Positions 8,861 to 20,118 of a stretch of DNA of 64,000 nt are shown here, piece after piece. The notes beneath the pieces were generated by a model. The model did no database searches and was not told the DNA's origin. It worked only from the letters and a program-made list of their open reading frames with translations. How positions within the stretch are numbered: position 1 is the first letter of the stretch; the number at the start of each line of letters is the position of its first letter. The stretch lies in the NCBI RefSeq assembly GCF_907163085.1, contig NZ_CAJQTX010000002.1, positions 248,001 through 312,000 on the forward strand, given 5' to 3'. Source of the stretch: Candidatus Accumulibacter sp. ACC003 (GTDB lineage: Bacteria > Pseudomonadota > Gammaproteobacteria > Burkholderiales > Rhodocyclaceae). The position numbers and the translations under genes were made by a program.

Positions 8861-8866
8861 TATAAT
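8861..8866 (+). promoter_or_regulatory. Possible -10 box for the methylmalonyl-CoA mutase operon
   Basis: Perfect TATAAT 62 bp before the mutase start. No consensus -35 lies at 16-18 bp (GCGATT), and the nearest TTGAGC is 21 bp upstream, which fits an activator-dependent or weak promoter. Confidence 0.45.
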
Positions 8867-8927
8867 CCTTGCGTCGTCCCTGACGACAACCCCAACTCAT
8901 TCCACAGATTCCGTGAAAGGCTCCGTC

Positions 8928-11099
8928 ATGTCCAACGCGAACAATCCCGCACCAGCCGATTCAGCCAGCCTTGATGCCTGGAAAAAAGCCGCCGCCAAAG
9001 CTCTGCGCGGTGCCGAACTCGATAGCCTGAATTGGGTGACGCCCGAAGGTGTCGTCGTCAAGCCTCTGTACACCCGCCAGGACCTCGATGGGCTGCCCTA
9101 CACCGATACCCTGCCGGGCCTTGCTCCTTTCGTCCGCGGTCCGCAGGCGACGATGTACACCGGCCGGCCATGGACCATTCGTCAGTACGCCGGCTTCTCC
9201 ACCGCTGAAGCTTCGAACGCTTTCTATCGCAAAGCGCTGGCCGCTGGCGGTCAGGGCGTCTCGGTAGCCTTCGATCTGGCCACCCACCGTGGCTACGACT
9301 CCGACCATCCGCGCGTCACCGGCGACGTCGGCAAGGCTGGCGTGGCGATCGACTCGGTCGAAGACATGAAAATCCTCTTCGACAGCATCCCGCTCGAGAA
9401 GGTCTCGGTGTCGATGACCATGAACGGCGCCGTGCTGCCGATTCTCGCCGGCTACATCGTTGCCGCCGAAGAGCAGGGCGTGCCGCAGGACAAACTCTCG
9501 GGGACCATCCAGAACGACATCCTCAAGGAGTTCATGGTCCGCAACACCTACATTTACCCGCCGAAACCGTCGATGAAGATCATCTCCGACATCATTGGCT
9601 ACACCGCGCAGCACATGCCGAAGTTCAACTCGATCTCGATTTCGGGTTATCACATGCAGGAAGCCGGTGCGACGCAGGCGCTCGAACTGGCATTCACCAT
9701 TGCCGACGGTCGCGACTACGTGCGCACGGCAATCGCTTCCGGCCTCGACGTCGATGCCTTTGCCGGCCGACTGTCGTTCTTCTTCGCCATCGGCATGAAC
9801 TTCTATCTCGAAGTCGCCAAGCTGCGCGCCGCCCGCCTGCTGTGGTGGAAAGCGATGCAGGAGTTCGAGCCGAAGAGTCCCAAGTCGAGCATGTTGCGCA
9901 CGCACTGCCAGACCTCGGGGTGGTCGCTGACCGAGCAGGACCCCTACAACAACGTCGTGCGGACGACCATTGAAGCAATGGCCGCGGTTTTTGGTGGCAC
10001 GCAGTCGCTGCACACCAATGCTCTCGACGAGGCAATCGCCCTGCCGACGGAATTCTCGTCGCGCATCGCGCGCAACACGCAGCTGGTGATCCAGGAAGAA
10101 ACGCACATCACCAACGTCATCGACCCGTGGGCTGGCTCGTACATGATGGAGCGACTAACGCAGGACCTCGCCGACGAGGCCTGGAAGATCATCGAGGAAG
10201 TCGACAGCATGGGCGGCATGACGCACGCCGTCGAATCCGGCTGGGCAAAAATGAAGATCGAAGCCTGCGCGGCCGACAAGCAGGCACGCATCGATTCCGG
10301 CAAGGACGTGATCGTTGGTGTGAACAAATACAAGCTGGCCAAGCAGGACGACCTCGAGATCCGCGACATCGACAACAACGCCGTCCGCGATTCGCAGATT
10401 GCCCGTCTCAAGACGATGCGCGACGCCCGCGACAGCGAGCAGGTCAACGCCGCCTTGGCTGAGCTGACGCGTTGCGCCGAAACCGGCGAAGGCAACCTCC
10501 TCGACCTGACGGTCAAGGCCATGCGCCTGCGCGCTTCGGTCGGCGAAGTCTCCGACGCGATGGAGAAGATCTTCGGACGTTTCCGCGCCACGCAACAGAC
10601 CGTCTCGGGCGTCTACGGCGCCGTGCTTGACGGCATCTCGAGTTGGGAAACGCTGAAAGCCGAGATCAACAAGTTCAATGAGGACGAAGGCCGTCGGCCG
10701 CGGATCATGGTCGCCAAGCTCGGCCAGGACGGCCACGACCGTGGCGCCAAAGTCGTCGCCACCGCTTTTGCCGACCTCGGTTTCGACATTGACGTTGGTC
10801 CGCTCTTCCAGACCCCCGAAGAAGCTGCCCGTCTGGCGATTGAAAACGACGTGCACGCAGTTGGCGTCTCGTCGCTCGCCGCCGGACACAAAACCTTGCT
10901 GCCGGCGCTGGTCAAGGCGCTCAAGGATCAGGGCGCCGACGACATCATCGTCTTCGCCGGCGGCGTCATCCCGGCGCAGGACTACGACTTCCTCTTCAAG
11001 TCGGGCGCCAAGGCCATTTTCGGGCCGGGAACGCGCATCGAGGACTCGGCGATGACCGTCCTGGCCGAAATCCGCAAAGCGCGCGCCGCCAGCGCCTGA
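8928..11099 (+). CDS. scpA: Methylmalonyl-CoA mutase, single-chain
   Basis: 723 residues. I choose the ATG at 8928 ([14 protein letters not shown]) because AAAGG lies 7 bp before it; an in-frame GTG at 8913 would overlap that ribosome site. The N-terminal ~560 residues form the TIM-barrel catalytic domain ([35 protein letters not shown]). The C-terminal cobalamin domain carries DGHDRG with the cobalt-ligating His at about residue 603. It interconverts (R)-methylmalonyl-CoA and succinyl-CoA with adenosylcobalamin. Followed by meaB, pccB and pccA: a propionyl-CoA carboxylation/succinate-propionate module. No epimerase gene is in the cluster. Confidence 0.97.
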   Translation: MSNANNPAPADSASLDAWKKAAAKALRGAELDSLNWVTPEGVVVKPLYTRQDLDGLPYTDTLPGLAPFVRGPQATMYTGRPWTIRQYAGFSTAEASNAFYRKALAAGGQGVSVAFDLATHRGYDSDHPRVTGDVGKAGVAIDSVEDMKILFDSIPLEKVSVSMTMNGAVLPILAGYIVAAEEQGVPQDKLSGTIQNDILKEFMVRNTYIYPPKPSMKIISDIIGYTAQHMPKFNSISISGYHMQEAGATQALELAFTIADGRDYVRTAIASGLDVDAFAGRLSFFFAIGMNFYLEVAKLRAARLLWWKAMQEFEPKSPKSSMLRTHCQTSGWSLTEQDPYNNVVRTTIEAMAAVFGGTQSLHTNALDEAIALPTEFSSRIARNTQLVIQEETHITNVIDPWAGSYMMERLTQDLADEAWKIIEEVDSMGGMTHAVESGWAKMKIEACAADKQARIDSGKDVIVGVNKYKLAKQDDLEIRDIDNNAVRDSQIARLKTMRDARDSEQVNAALAELTRCAETGEGNLLDLTVKAMRLRASVGEVSDAMEKIFGRFRATQQTVSGVYGAVLDGISSWETLKAEINKFNEDEGRRPRIMVAKLGQDGHDRGAKVVATAFADLGFDIDVGPLFQTPEEAARLAIENDVHAVGVSSLAAGHKTLLPALVKALKDQGADDIIVFAGGVIPAQDYDFLFKSGAKAIFGPGTRIEDSAMTVLAEIRKARAASA

Positions 11100-11124
11100 G
11101 CAAGCCGAAGACCAGCTGTCAAGC

Positions 11125-12132
11125 ATGGATATGACCCACAAATCAACCGCCCCAGCCATGGCTCCAGCAGACCAGCACCTCGTCGACGGCGTTCTCGCCG
11201 GTCGGCGACGGCCGCTGGCCAAAGCCATCACCCTCGTCGAGTCGACGCGCAGCGATCACCAGCGGCGCGCTCGGCAGGTGCTTACGGCCTTGCTGCCGCA
11301 CACCGGGCAGACCATCCGGGTCGGCATTTCCGGCGCGCCAGGCGCCGGCAAGTCAACTTTCATCGAGTCACTCGGCATCCATCTGATCGACGCTGGCAAG
11401 CGCGTGGCGGTGCTTGCCGTCGACCCCTCATCGTCGGTTTCCGGTGGCTCGATCCTCGGCGACAAGACGCGCATGGAGTTGCTCTGCCAGCGCGACGAGG
11501 CTTTCATCCGTCCCAGCCCGTCGTCGGGATCGCTCGGCGGCGTCGCCGACAAGACGCGCGAAGCGATGCTGCTTTGCGAGGCAGGCGGCTTTGACGTGAT
11601 CATCGTCGAGACCGTCGGCGTCGGTCAGTCCGAAACGACCGTCGCCGGCATGGTCGACGCCTTCGTGCTGTTGCAACTGCCCAACCAGGGCGATGACCTG
11701 CAGGCAATCAAGAAGGGCATCGTCGAGATCGCCGACATGGTGGTCTTCAACAAGGCCGACATCGACGAGCGCGCCGCGGCCTTTGCCCGCGGCCAGATGA
11801 AGGCGGCGCTGACCATGCTGCGCAGCGCCAGCCCCAACTGGCGGCCACCGGTGCTCACCGTCAGCGCGCTGGCCAAGCGCGGCATCGCCGAGTTCTGGGC
11901 CGAAATCGAGCGCTACCAGAAAACCATGAGCACCAGCGGCGAATTCGAGCAAAAGCGCCGCCGGCAGGCGGTCGACTGGATGTGGAGCCTGATCGACTCT
12001 GGCCTGCGCCGCGATTTCCGCAGCCATGCGGCGGTGCGCGCCGCGCTGCCGGAACTGTCGGCCGATGTCGCCGAAGGGCGGACGACGCCCGGCGCGGCCG
12101 CGGCCAGGCTGCTGGCGTTTCTGAAACACTGA
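11125..12132 (+). CDS. meaB: Methylmalonyl-CoA mutase-associated G-protein chaperone
   Basis: 335 residues, a G3E-family GTPase. The P-loop GAPGAGKST is at about residues 70-78, followed by VDPSSSVSGGSILGDKTRM, the Walker B-like ETVGVGQSE, and NKAD as the guanine-specificity motif. The family protects and reloads adenosylcobalamin in the mutase. It sits 25 bp after the mutase gene, which fits that role directly. The C-terminal dimerisation arm (WMWSLIDSGL onward) is present, so the protein looks complete. Confidence 0.96.
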   Translation: MDMTHKSTAPAMAPADQHLVDGVLAGRRRPLAKAITLVESTRSDHQRRARQVLTALLPHTGQTIRVGISGAPGAGKSTFIESLGIHLIDAGKRVAVLAVDPSSSVSGGSILGDKTRMELLCQRDEAFIRPSPSSGSLGGVADKTREAMLLCEAGGFDVIIVETVGVGQSETTVAGMVDAFVLLQLPNQGDDLQAIKKGIVEIADMVVFNKADIDERAAAFARGQMKAALTMLRSASPNWRPPVLTVSALAKRGIAEFWAEIERYQKTMSTSGEFEQKRRRQAVDWMWSLIDSGLRRDFRSHAAVRAALPELSADVAEGRTTPGAAAARLLAFLKH

Positions 12133-12207
12133 TTGCAGGAGTCGGGCCAGGATTGCCCGGCTTGTTTGAGTAGTTCTGATTGACCCGACCGTTAGGGAGT
12201 AAACCTT

Positions 12208-13740
<1,533 letters not shown>

Positions 13741-13759
13741 TCGACGGGGAGAAATAGAG

Positions 13760-15748
13760 ATGTTCAAGAAAATACTGATCGCCAACCGAGGCGAAATCGC
13801 CTGTCGCGTGATGAAGACCGCCAAGAAGATGGGCATCGCGACGGTGGCCGTTTATTCCGAAGCCGACAAGGATTCGATGCACGTGCTGATGGCCGACGAG
13901 GGCGTGTGTATCGGCCCGGCGGCGTCCAAGGAATCGTATCTGGTGATCGACAAGATCATCGACGCCTGCAAACAGACCGGCGCCGAAGCCGTGCACCCGG
14001 GCTACGGATTCCTCTCCGAAAACGAGGAGTTCTCGCGTCGCCTCGAAGAAAACGGCATCATTTTTATCGGCCCGAAGCACCATTCGATAGCCGCCATGGG
14101 CGACAAGATCGCCTCCAAGAAGCTCGCTGAAGAAGCCAGGGTCAACACCATCCCCGGTCACAACGCGGCCATCGAGGACGCCGCCACAGCCGTCGGCATC
14201 GCCAAGAAGATCGGTTACCCGGTGATGATCAAGGCCTCGGCCGGTGGTGGCGGCAAGGGTCTGCGCGTCGCCTACGACGACAAGGAAGCCTCGGAAGGCT
14301 TTGACGCCTGCCGCAACGAAGCGCGCAACAGTTTCGGCGACGACCGCGTGTTCATCGAGAAATTCGTCGAGGGACCGCATCACATCGAGATCCAGCTCAT
14401 CGCCGACTCCTTCGGCAACACCATCTACCTGCTCGAACGCGAATGCTCGATTCAGCGCCGGCACCAGAAAGTCCTCGAGGAAGCGCCGTCGCCGTTCATC
14501 GATGACAGCATCCGCAAGGCGATGGGCGAGCAGGCGGTGGCGCTGGCCAAAGCGGTGAAGTATCAGAGCGCCGGTACCGTCGAATTCGTCGTCGGCTCGG
14601 ACAAGTCTTTCTACTTCCTGGAAATGAACACCCGCCTGCAGGTCGAGCACCCGGTCACCGAGATGATCACCGGCGTCGACCTGGTCGAGTTGATGATCCG
14701 CGTCGCGGCTGGCGAGAAGCTGCCCTTCGTGCAGGACGACATCAAGGCCAAGGGCTGGGCGATCGAGTGCCGGATCAACGCCGAAGACCCCTTCCGCGGC
14801 TTCCTGCCGTCGATCGGCCGGCTGGTCAAGTATCGTCCGCCGGAAACCGTCGACGGTCAGGTCCGGGTCGATACCGGCGTTTTCGAAGGCGGCGAGATCT
14901 CGATGTATTACGACTCGATGATCGCCAAGCTGATTTGCCACGGGGCAACTCGCCAACAAGCCGTCGAGCGCATGCGCGACGCGCTCAACGCCTTCGTCAT
15001 TCGCGGCATCAGTTCGAACATCCCGTTCCAGGCGGCGCTGATGCAAAACACGCGCTTTCTCTCGGGAACCTTCACCACCTCGTTCATGGCCGACGAGTAT
15101 CCAAGCGGTTTCGTTGCCTCTGACGTCATCCACGAGGACCCGGGCCTGCTGGCCGCCGTCGCCGCTTTCGGGCGTCGTCGCTACATCGACCGTGCGGTCA
15201 AGGTCAGCGGCCAGATGCCGGGGCACCAGCGCAAGGTCGGCAGCGAGTGGGTCGTCCAGATGGAAGGCAAGGATTACGCGGTAGTCGTCACGCCGATCCC
15301 TGGCGGCTACTCGGTGACCTACGGCGACGATCGCTACGATCTCGTTTCCGACTGGAAGTTTGGCGAACTGGTCTTCCACGGCAGCTGCAACGGCGAGCCG
15401 CTGTGCCTGCAACTCGAACGCATTGGCCTGCTCTATCGCGTCGTCCACTTCGGCAAACAGGTCAAGGCCACGGTGATGACCGCCAATGCCGCGCGGATGC
15501 TGGCACTGATGCCCAAGAAGGTGCCACCGGATCTCTCCAAGTTCCTGCTCTCGCCGATGCCGGGCTTGCTGCGCGAAGTCTCGGTCAAGGCCGGCGAGCA
15601 GGTCAGTGCCGGCGAAAAACTCGCCGTCATCGAAGCGATGAAGATGGAGAACGTCCTCAAGGCCGAACGCGATTGCAAGGTCAAGAAAGTCGTCGCCACG
15701 GCTGGCGAGAGCCTGTCGGTCGATCAGGTGATCATCGAGTTCGAGTAA
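13760..15748 (+). CDS. pccA: Propionyl-CoA carboxylase alpha chain (biotin carboxylase + BCCP)
   Basis: 662 residues. It is preceded by GGGGAGAAA at good spacing. The biotin carboxylase half starts MFKKILIANRGEIACRVMKT and includes the ATP-grasp glycine loop KASAGGGGKGLRV, a Cys-containing ERECSIQRRHQK, and the active-site EMNTRLQVEHPVTE. The linker (about residues 450-580) precedes a biotinyl domain with the biotinylation motif EAMKMEN near the C-terminus. It carboxylates its own biotin with ATP and bicarbonate and partners with the beta chain upstream. It is the last gene of the mutase-meaB-pccB-pccA run; a strong terminator follows. Confidence 0.97.
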   Translation: MFKKILIANRGEIACRVMKTAKKMGIATVAVYSEADKDSMHVLMADEGVCIGPAASKESYLVIDKIIDACKQTGAEAVHPGYGFLSENEEFSRRLEENGIIFIGPKHHSIAAMGDKIASKKLAEEARVNTIPGHNAAIEDAATAVGIAKKIGYPVMIKASAGGGGKGLRVAYDDKEASEGFDACRNEARNSFGDDRVFIEKFVEGPHHIEIQLIADSFGNTIYLLERECSIQRRHQKVLEEAPSPFIDDSIRKAMGEQAVALAKAVKYQSAGTVEFVVGSDKSFYFLEMNTRLQVEHPVTEMITGVDLVELMIRVAAGEKLPFVQDDIKAKGWAIECRINAEDPFRGFLPSIGRLVKYRPPETVDGQVRVDTGVFEGGEISMYYDSMIAKLICHGATRQQAVERMRDALNAFVIRGISSNIPFQAALMQNTRFLSGTFTTSFMADEYPSGFVASDVIHEDPGLLAAVAAFGRRRYIDRAVKVSGQMPGHQRKVGSEWVVQMEGKDYAVVVTPIPGGYSVTYGDDRYDLVSDWKFGELVFHGSCNGEPLCLQLERIGLLYRVVHFGKQVKATVMTANAARMLALMPKKVPPDLSKFLLSPMPGLLREVSVKAGEQVSAGEKLAVIEAMKMENVLKAERDCKVKKVVATAGESLSVDQVIIEFE

Positions 15749-15782
15749 TCCCGGCGTAGCGAGCGCCTCGCCGACGCGTCGA

Positions 15783-15806
15783 AGCCCGCCTCCCGGCGGG
15801 CTTTTT
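15783..15806 (+). terminator. Rho-independent terminator after pccA
   Basis: Perfect 8-bp stem AGCCCGCC / GGCGGGCT with a TCCC loop, running into TTTTT. It starts 35 bp after the pccA stop and ends the methylmalonyl-CoA operon. Confidence 0.9.
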
Positions 15807-15895
15807 GCGTTTTGTGGCCGCCCTATTCGAAGAATGCCTGGCGTAACTCGCCGAGCACCAGCAGGCAGACGTCGCGCCGCTTTGTCAGAACGCCG

Positions 15896-16342
15896 TCACC
15901 GCTGCTCATCGCCGGCGACGAGGTGCACCTTGATCAAATGCTGCAGGACGGCCATCAGCGCCGCGCTGGTGATGCCGAACATCAATACCCCGTTGGCCGC
16001 CTCCAGGGCCCCCAGTAACTTCCACGGCTCGCTCATCACCACGTCGCCATAGCCCAGCGACGTGTAATTGACCGCCGAATGGTAGACCGCTGGATAAAAG
16101 GCGTCGAACTCGCCGAGCACGATAAACAGGCCTGCCCAGAGAGCCATCTGCAGCAGGTTGCCGGCCATCATTATGACCATCACCACCAGCAGCGGCCTGA
16201 CCCCGGCAACCAGGCCACTTGCCGACAGCTGGCGGGCGGCCTGCCGCATATAGTAGCGAACGCTCCAGAAGGTCACCGTTGCCTGCATCACCAGGCACGC
16301 CAACATCGTCGGCAAGCCGATTGCCAGATTCATCCAGGTCAC
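15896..16342 (-). CDS. Small potassium-channel-like membrane protein
   Basis: 148 residues from a GTG at 16342, which has GGAGG seven bases upstream; the ATG at 16333 (MNLAIGLPTM) is the alternative. About three hydrophobic segments are followed by a pore loop with YTSLGYGDVVMS, a close variant of the TVGYGD selectivity filter, and then a last helix. It resembles the pore module of two-TM ion channels without any cytosolic ligand or voltage domain. It follows the DUF2955 efflux gene by 14 bp, so it is probably the last gene of that operon. What ion it carries, and why it travels with an efflux pump, is unknown. Confidence 0.8.
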   Translation of the reverse strand: MTWMNLAIGLPTMLACLVMQATVTFWSVRYYMRQAARQLSASGLVAGVRPLLVVMVIMMAGNLLQMALWAGLFIVLGEFDAFYPAVYHSAVNYTSLGYGDVVMSEPWKLLGALEAANGVLMFGITSAALMAVLQHLIKVHLVAGDEQR

Positions 16343-16356
16343 GTCACATCCTCCAG

Positions 16357-17385
16357 TCAGCCGCGCTTGAAGAAAAGCGCCTGCGAGCGCGAGGCGCGCC
16401 AGCGCTCGAGCGCCCAGACCGTTGCCCAGGCGTAGAGAGAGACGCCAAGGAAGAGGACGATGCGACTCGCCGACGCTTGCCAGACGTCCTTGCCGTTGGC
16501 GCTGTCCTCGATCGCTGGCCCGAGCACGATGAACATGGTCATCAGCGCATTGCTCCAGAACGAGGGCGAAAACGCACTCGCCTTGACCCCGAAAATACGC
16601 GCGCCGCTCCACAGGGCGGCGCCCGTGATCCACAGCATCAACATCCACAGGTTGGGCCACAGCGACAAGCCGAACCAGACCAGCAGCGCCATCCAGGCGC
16701 CCATCAGCGTCGAGCCGACGAGTTCCTGCCCCGCCGACCGGGCTCGGGCAGAACCCGCCTGCTGCGCCAGCGCGACCGTTTTCATGATCGCTGCCAGATA
16801 GAAGGACGGATTGCTCAGCGCCAGGACGAAAACCGGCACGACGATCAGCGTCGCCCGCAGGGCAATCCAGCTCGCCGCCTCGCGGCCGATTGGCGGTGGC
16901 CTGGCGGTCGTTCCCGGGAGTTCGGGAGGATCGGGAAAGAAAGCGTGCGAAAGGCCATTGACGACCAGCCCGACCAGCACCCCGGCAACCAGAGCGACGC
17001 TGATCACGGTCACCAACGCCTGCGCCGCCACGCCGGCGACCGGCACCAGGGTGAAAGAGACGACCAGAATCATCGTCAGCGGATTGTCCCTGCGCAGGCC
17101 AAAGTAGAACAGCGCGTAGAGCACCGCGCCCGTCAGCATGACGCCACTCAGCGCATAGTGCTGCAACAGCGGCACCATCAGCACACCGCCGACGATCAAG
17201 GAACCGAGCAGCAGCGCGACCACGAAACCCTTGAGCATCGGCAGCGGCGGCCCCGGCTTGCAGAGCATCATTAGCGCCAGCAGACAGACCACGAATGGCA
17301 TTGGCAAGGCCAGGCCATAGGCCAGCAGCACCGCCAGAAACAGTCCGCTGGCCAGGCGCAGAACCGCCTTGTCGGGCCGCGTCAT
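16357..17385 (-). CDS. DUF2955 inner-membrane protein of an efflux system
   Basis: 342 residues with about ten hydrophobic helices in two blocks separated by a soluble loop (about residues 150-170, PDPPELPGTTARPPPIG). This organisation matches DUF2955/FUSC-like aromatic-acid exporter subunits, which pair with a HlyD-type adaptor. The HlyD gene ends 10 bp upstream and an outer membrane factor gene precedes that, so together they make a complete tripartite exporter. Substrate is unknown; hydrophobic acids or drugs are typical of the wider family. Confidence 0.82.
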   Translation of the reverse strand: MTRPDKAVLRLASGLFLAVLLAYGLALPMPFVVCLLALMMLCKPGPPLPMLKGFVVALLLGSLIVGGVLMVPLLQHYALSGVMLTGAVLYALFYFGLRRDNPLTMILVVSFTLVPVAGVAAQALVTVISVALVAGVLVGLVVNGLSHAFFPDPPELPGTTARPPPIGREAASWIALRATLIVVPVFVLALSNPSFYLAAIMKTVALAQQAGSARARSAGQELVGSTLMGAWMALLVWFGLSLWPNLWMLMLWITGAALWSGARIFGVKASAFSPSFWSNALMTMFIVLGPAIEDSANGKDVWQASASRIVLFLGVSLYAWATVWALERWRASRSQALFFKRG

Positions 17386-17395
17386 CGGCCGCGGC

Positions 17396-18538
17396 TCAAT
17401 AGAGATACGAGAGCAGGCTCAGCAGCCGGATGTAGCCCGCCCCGAGAAAATTCATCAGCGGATGCTCGCCGGTATAGACCAGCACCTCGGCCTGGCCGCC
17501 GATCCGTATGGTCGGCAAACGCTGGCCTTCGGCCGGGTCGAACTCGATCGCCACCGGAAAGCGCTGCGCCTGGCGCAGCCAGTCGCGGCTGTTGTCGATC
17601 GTCGGCAGCGTCCCGGGCGAGGCCTGCTTGCCCGAACTGACGCCGCTGCCGATACTGCGCACGCGGCCCTTGAACACTTCGCCAGGCGACACGTCGAGCA
17701 CGATGGCGACCTCGTCGCCGGCGTCGACATGGCCGAGGTTGTTCTCGGTGAGGTCGGCATTGATCCAGAAATCGTCGATCGAGATCAAGGTCATTGCCGG
17801 CGCCCCAGCCTGCGCAAACAGCCCGACTTCGGTACGCAAATCGGTGACCAGACCGCGGCCGGGCGCCAGCACCCGGGTGCGCAGCAAGTCAAGCTCGGCC
17901 TTCTCGATCGCCGCACTCGCGCTCAGCAACTGCGAGTTGTTTTCATCGCTCTCGCCAGCTGACTCCTGCGCCCGCCGCAGGTCGGCCTCGGCCGCCTTTT
18001 CCTGACTGCGCGCCTGCACCCGCGTCGCCTGCGCGCTCTCCAGGCGGCGCACCGAAATCGCGCCGGGATCCTCGGCGTAGAGTGTTTCCTGCCGCGTCGC
18101 GTCCTTCTCGGCCTTGACGTGATTGGCCTGCGCAGCCTGCAGCGAGGCGCGCGCCGCCTCGACCGCCGCACTCGCTGCATTGACCGAGCGGCGCACCGAT
18201 TCATAGTCCGAGCGCGCGCGTTGCACGGCGATCTGGTACTGGCTGGGATCGATGTCGAAGAGCGGCTCGCCCGCTTGCACGTCATCGTTGTTCTTGACAT
18301 GCACGCTCAGCACCTTGCCCGCGACCTCGGCCGCCACCGGCACGACAAAAGCCTGCACCCGCGCCTGCGAGGTGTAGGGCGTCAGGCGATCGGCGGCAAA
18401 ATACCAGAGCAGACTGGCGACGATCAGCGCGATAACGATCAGCGAGCCGATCCGCGTGCCGGCGCCGGGCTTCTCGGGAGGTGGCTGCGGCGCAACGGGC
18501 GCTGGCGTTTCGGTGGGTGTTAGGGCTTGTTCACTCAT
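17396..18538 (-). CDS. HlyD/EmrA-type periplasmic adaptor protein
   Basis: 380 residues. A proline-rich cytoplasmic head (about 28 residues) is followed by one membrane anchor (about 29-49), a lipoyl-like half motif (VAAEVAGKVLSVHVKNNDDV), a long Ala/Gln/Arg-rich coiled-coil hairpin, a second lipoyl half (RVLAPGRGLVTDL) and a beta-barrel domain. This is the membrane fusion protein layout. Its ATG overlaps the stop of the outer membrane factor gene by 4 bp. The C-terminus (GAGYIRLLSLLSYLY) is unusually hydrophobic for an adaptor and may touch the DUF2955 partner. Confidence 0.92.
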   Translation of the reverse strand: MSEQALTPTETPAPVAPQPPPEKPGAGTRIGSLIVIALIVASLLWYFAADRLTPYTSQARVQAFVVPVAAEVAGKVLSVHVKNNDDVQAGEPLFDIDPSQYQIAVQRARSDYESVRRSVNAASAAVEAARASLQAAQANHVKAEKDATRQETLYAEDPGAISVRRLESAQATRVQARSQEKAAEADLRRAQESAGESDENNSQLLSASAAIEKAELDLLRTRVLAPGRGLVTDLRTEVGLFAQAGAPAMTLISIDDFWINADLTENNLGHVDAGDEVAIVLDVSPGEVFKGRVRSIGSGVSSGKQASPGTLPTIDNSRDWLRQAQRFPVAIEFDPAEGQRLPTIRIGGQAEVLVYTGEHPLMNFLGAGYIRLLSLLSYLY

Positions 18539-20106
18539 TGCTCGCTCTCAAGGTTTTGTACGCCGGCCGGCAAGGAACGCGCAGCGGGCGGCAGGGGCGT
18601 GCTCAACATCTCCTGCCAGTCGCTGCGCTCGCCCATCGTCTCGCGCGTCGCGTCATCGAGCAGGGGACGGCTGCGTCCGGCCTGCCAGCCACCACCCATC
18701 GCCTTGTAGAGCGCGATCAGGCTCTTGGCGACATCACCGAGCGCGCTGACCTCGCGCTCCTGCTGGCTGAACAGCGCGCGCTGCGAATCGAGCACACGTT
18801 CGAAACCGGTCAGGCCTTCGCGGTACTGGATGTTGGCAATCGCCAGCGAGCGCCGCGCCGCGGTCACCGCTTCGGCGAGCAACAGCGTCTGCTCACGGCC
18901 TTTGGCAAAAGCAACGGCGGCGTCGTCAACCTCACGGGCAGCGCTCAGTACCGTTTCCTGGTAGCGCTCGAAGAGCTGCTGGAAGCGGGCATCCTGGACC
19001 AGCACCTGATTGCTCAAGCGGCCATGGTCGAAAACGTTCCACGTCAGGCTGGGGCCGATGGCCCAGTCGAAGCTGTTTCTCGAGCCGCTCAGGGAAGTCC
19101 CCGAGACGCCCAGCGAACCGAGCAGACTGATCGCCGGATAGAGCTCGGCCTCACTAACGCCAATCAGCGCCGACTGCGCCGCCAGTTGCATCTCGGCCGC
19201 CCGCACGTCCGGGCGGCGGCGCAGCAGATCGGCGGGCAGGTCGGCAATCAGCGCGAGCTGCGCGTTCGGAATACGGCCCCGACCGGCGGCCATTTCGGGC
19301 AGCGGCCCCGGTGCGCGGACGAGCAGCGTGCCAAGCGCGTTCTGCGCCTGCCGCAAGCCGCTCTCAAGCAGTGGGATGCTCGCCAGCGTACTCAGGTACT
19401 GGCTCTTGGCCTGCTGCACGTCAAGCTCGGCGTCATTGCCGCTCTTGAAGCGCCGCTCGGTGATTTGCAGGCTACGCGCCTGCAAGGCGGCGTTCTCGCC
19501 GGCGATCTGCAAACGTACCTCGAGGGTGCGAATCGACGCATAGAGGGTCGCCACCTGCGCCGCCATCAACACCTGCACATCGTCGTACTGCGCCAGGCTG
19601 GCAAAATAGCTGGCATCGGCAGCCTCGATACTGCGCCGAAACTTGCCCCAGAAGTCGATCTCCCAGCCGATACCGAAGCCCAGCCCATAGCTGCTGAAAG
19701 CGCTGTTCGGCCCACCATCCTGCCGCTGTCCGACGCGCAGCGCCTCGCCGCTGATCTGCTGCAGCTGCGGGTAGAGCGTGCTGCCGGCGATGCCGAGATT
19801 GGCGCGCGCCTCGATAATCCGCAGCCCGGCAATGCGCACATTGGGATTGCTGCGCAGCGCTTCGTCGATCAGCGCATCGAGCACCGGATCGTCGAGACTG
19901 CGCCACCATTCCGGACTGAGCGCCGAGGAACTCCCTTGCCGCTCGGCGGGCAGCTTGGCCAGCGATTTCAGCGATCCACCGGACCAGTCGGCCAGCCAGG
20001 AAGGCAGCAGCGGCGGCTTGAAGTCAGGTCCCAGCGTGCTGCAGGCGCTGAGTACGAAAGCCGCGTTGACGGCCAGGAGGCGCGCGCGTGTTCGACTCAG
20101 CGGCAC
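18535..20106 (-). CDS. Outer membrane factor lipoprotein (NodT/OprM family)
   Basis: 523 residues. The signal peptide ends in a lipobox (VLSACSTLGPDF, Cys22), so it is a lipid-anchored outer membrane channel. The body shows the two-fold repeated OEP pattern: a first repeat around NPNVRIAGLRIIEARANLG and a second around RRPDVRAAEMQLAAQSALIG. It provides the outer membrane exit for the HlyD and DUF2955 proteins encoded directly downstream. It is the first gene of that efflux operon and begins 13 bp after the AI-2E transporter gene. Confidence 0.93.
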   Translation of the reverse strand: MPLSRTRARLLAVNAAFVLSACSTLGPDFKPPLLPSWLADWSGGSLKSLAKLPAERQGSSSALSPEWWRSLDDPVLDALIDEALRSNPNVRIAGLRIIEARANLGIAGSTLYPQLQQISGEALRVGQRQDGGPNSAFSSYGLGFGIGWEIDFWGKFRRSIEAADASYFASLAQYDDVQVLMAAQVATLYASIRTLEVRLQIAGENAALQARSLQITERRFKSGNDAELDVQQAKSQYLSTLASIPLLESGLRQAQNALGTLLVRAPGPLPEMAAGRGRIPNAQLALIADLPADLLRRRPDVRAAEMQLAAQSALIGVSEAELYPAISLLGSLGVSGTSLSGSRNSFDWAIGPSLTWNVFDHGRLSNQVLVQDARFQQLFERYQETVLSAAREVDDAAVAFAKGREQTLLLAEAVTAARRSLAIANIQYREGLTGFERVLDSQRALFSQQEREVSALGDVAKSLIALYKAMGGGWQAGRSRPLLDDATRETMGERSDWQEMLSTPLPPAARSLPAGVQNLESEQ

Positions 20107-20118
20107 CCGCAGCGGCCC

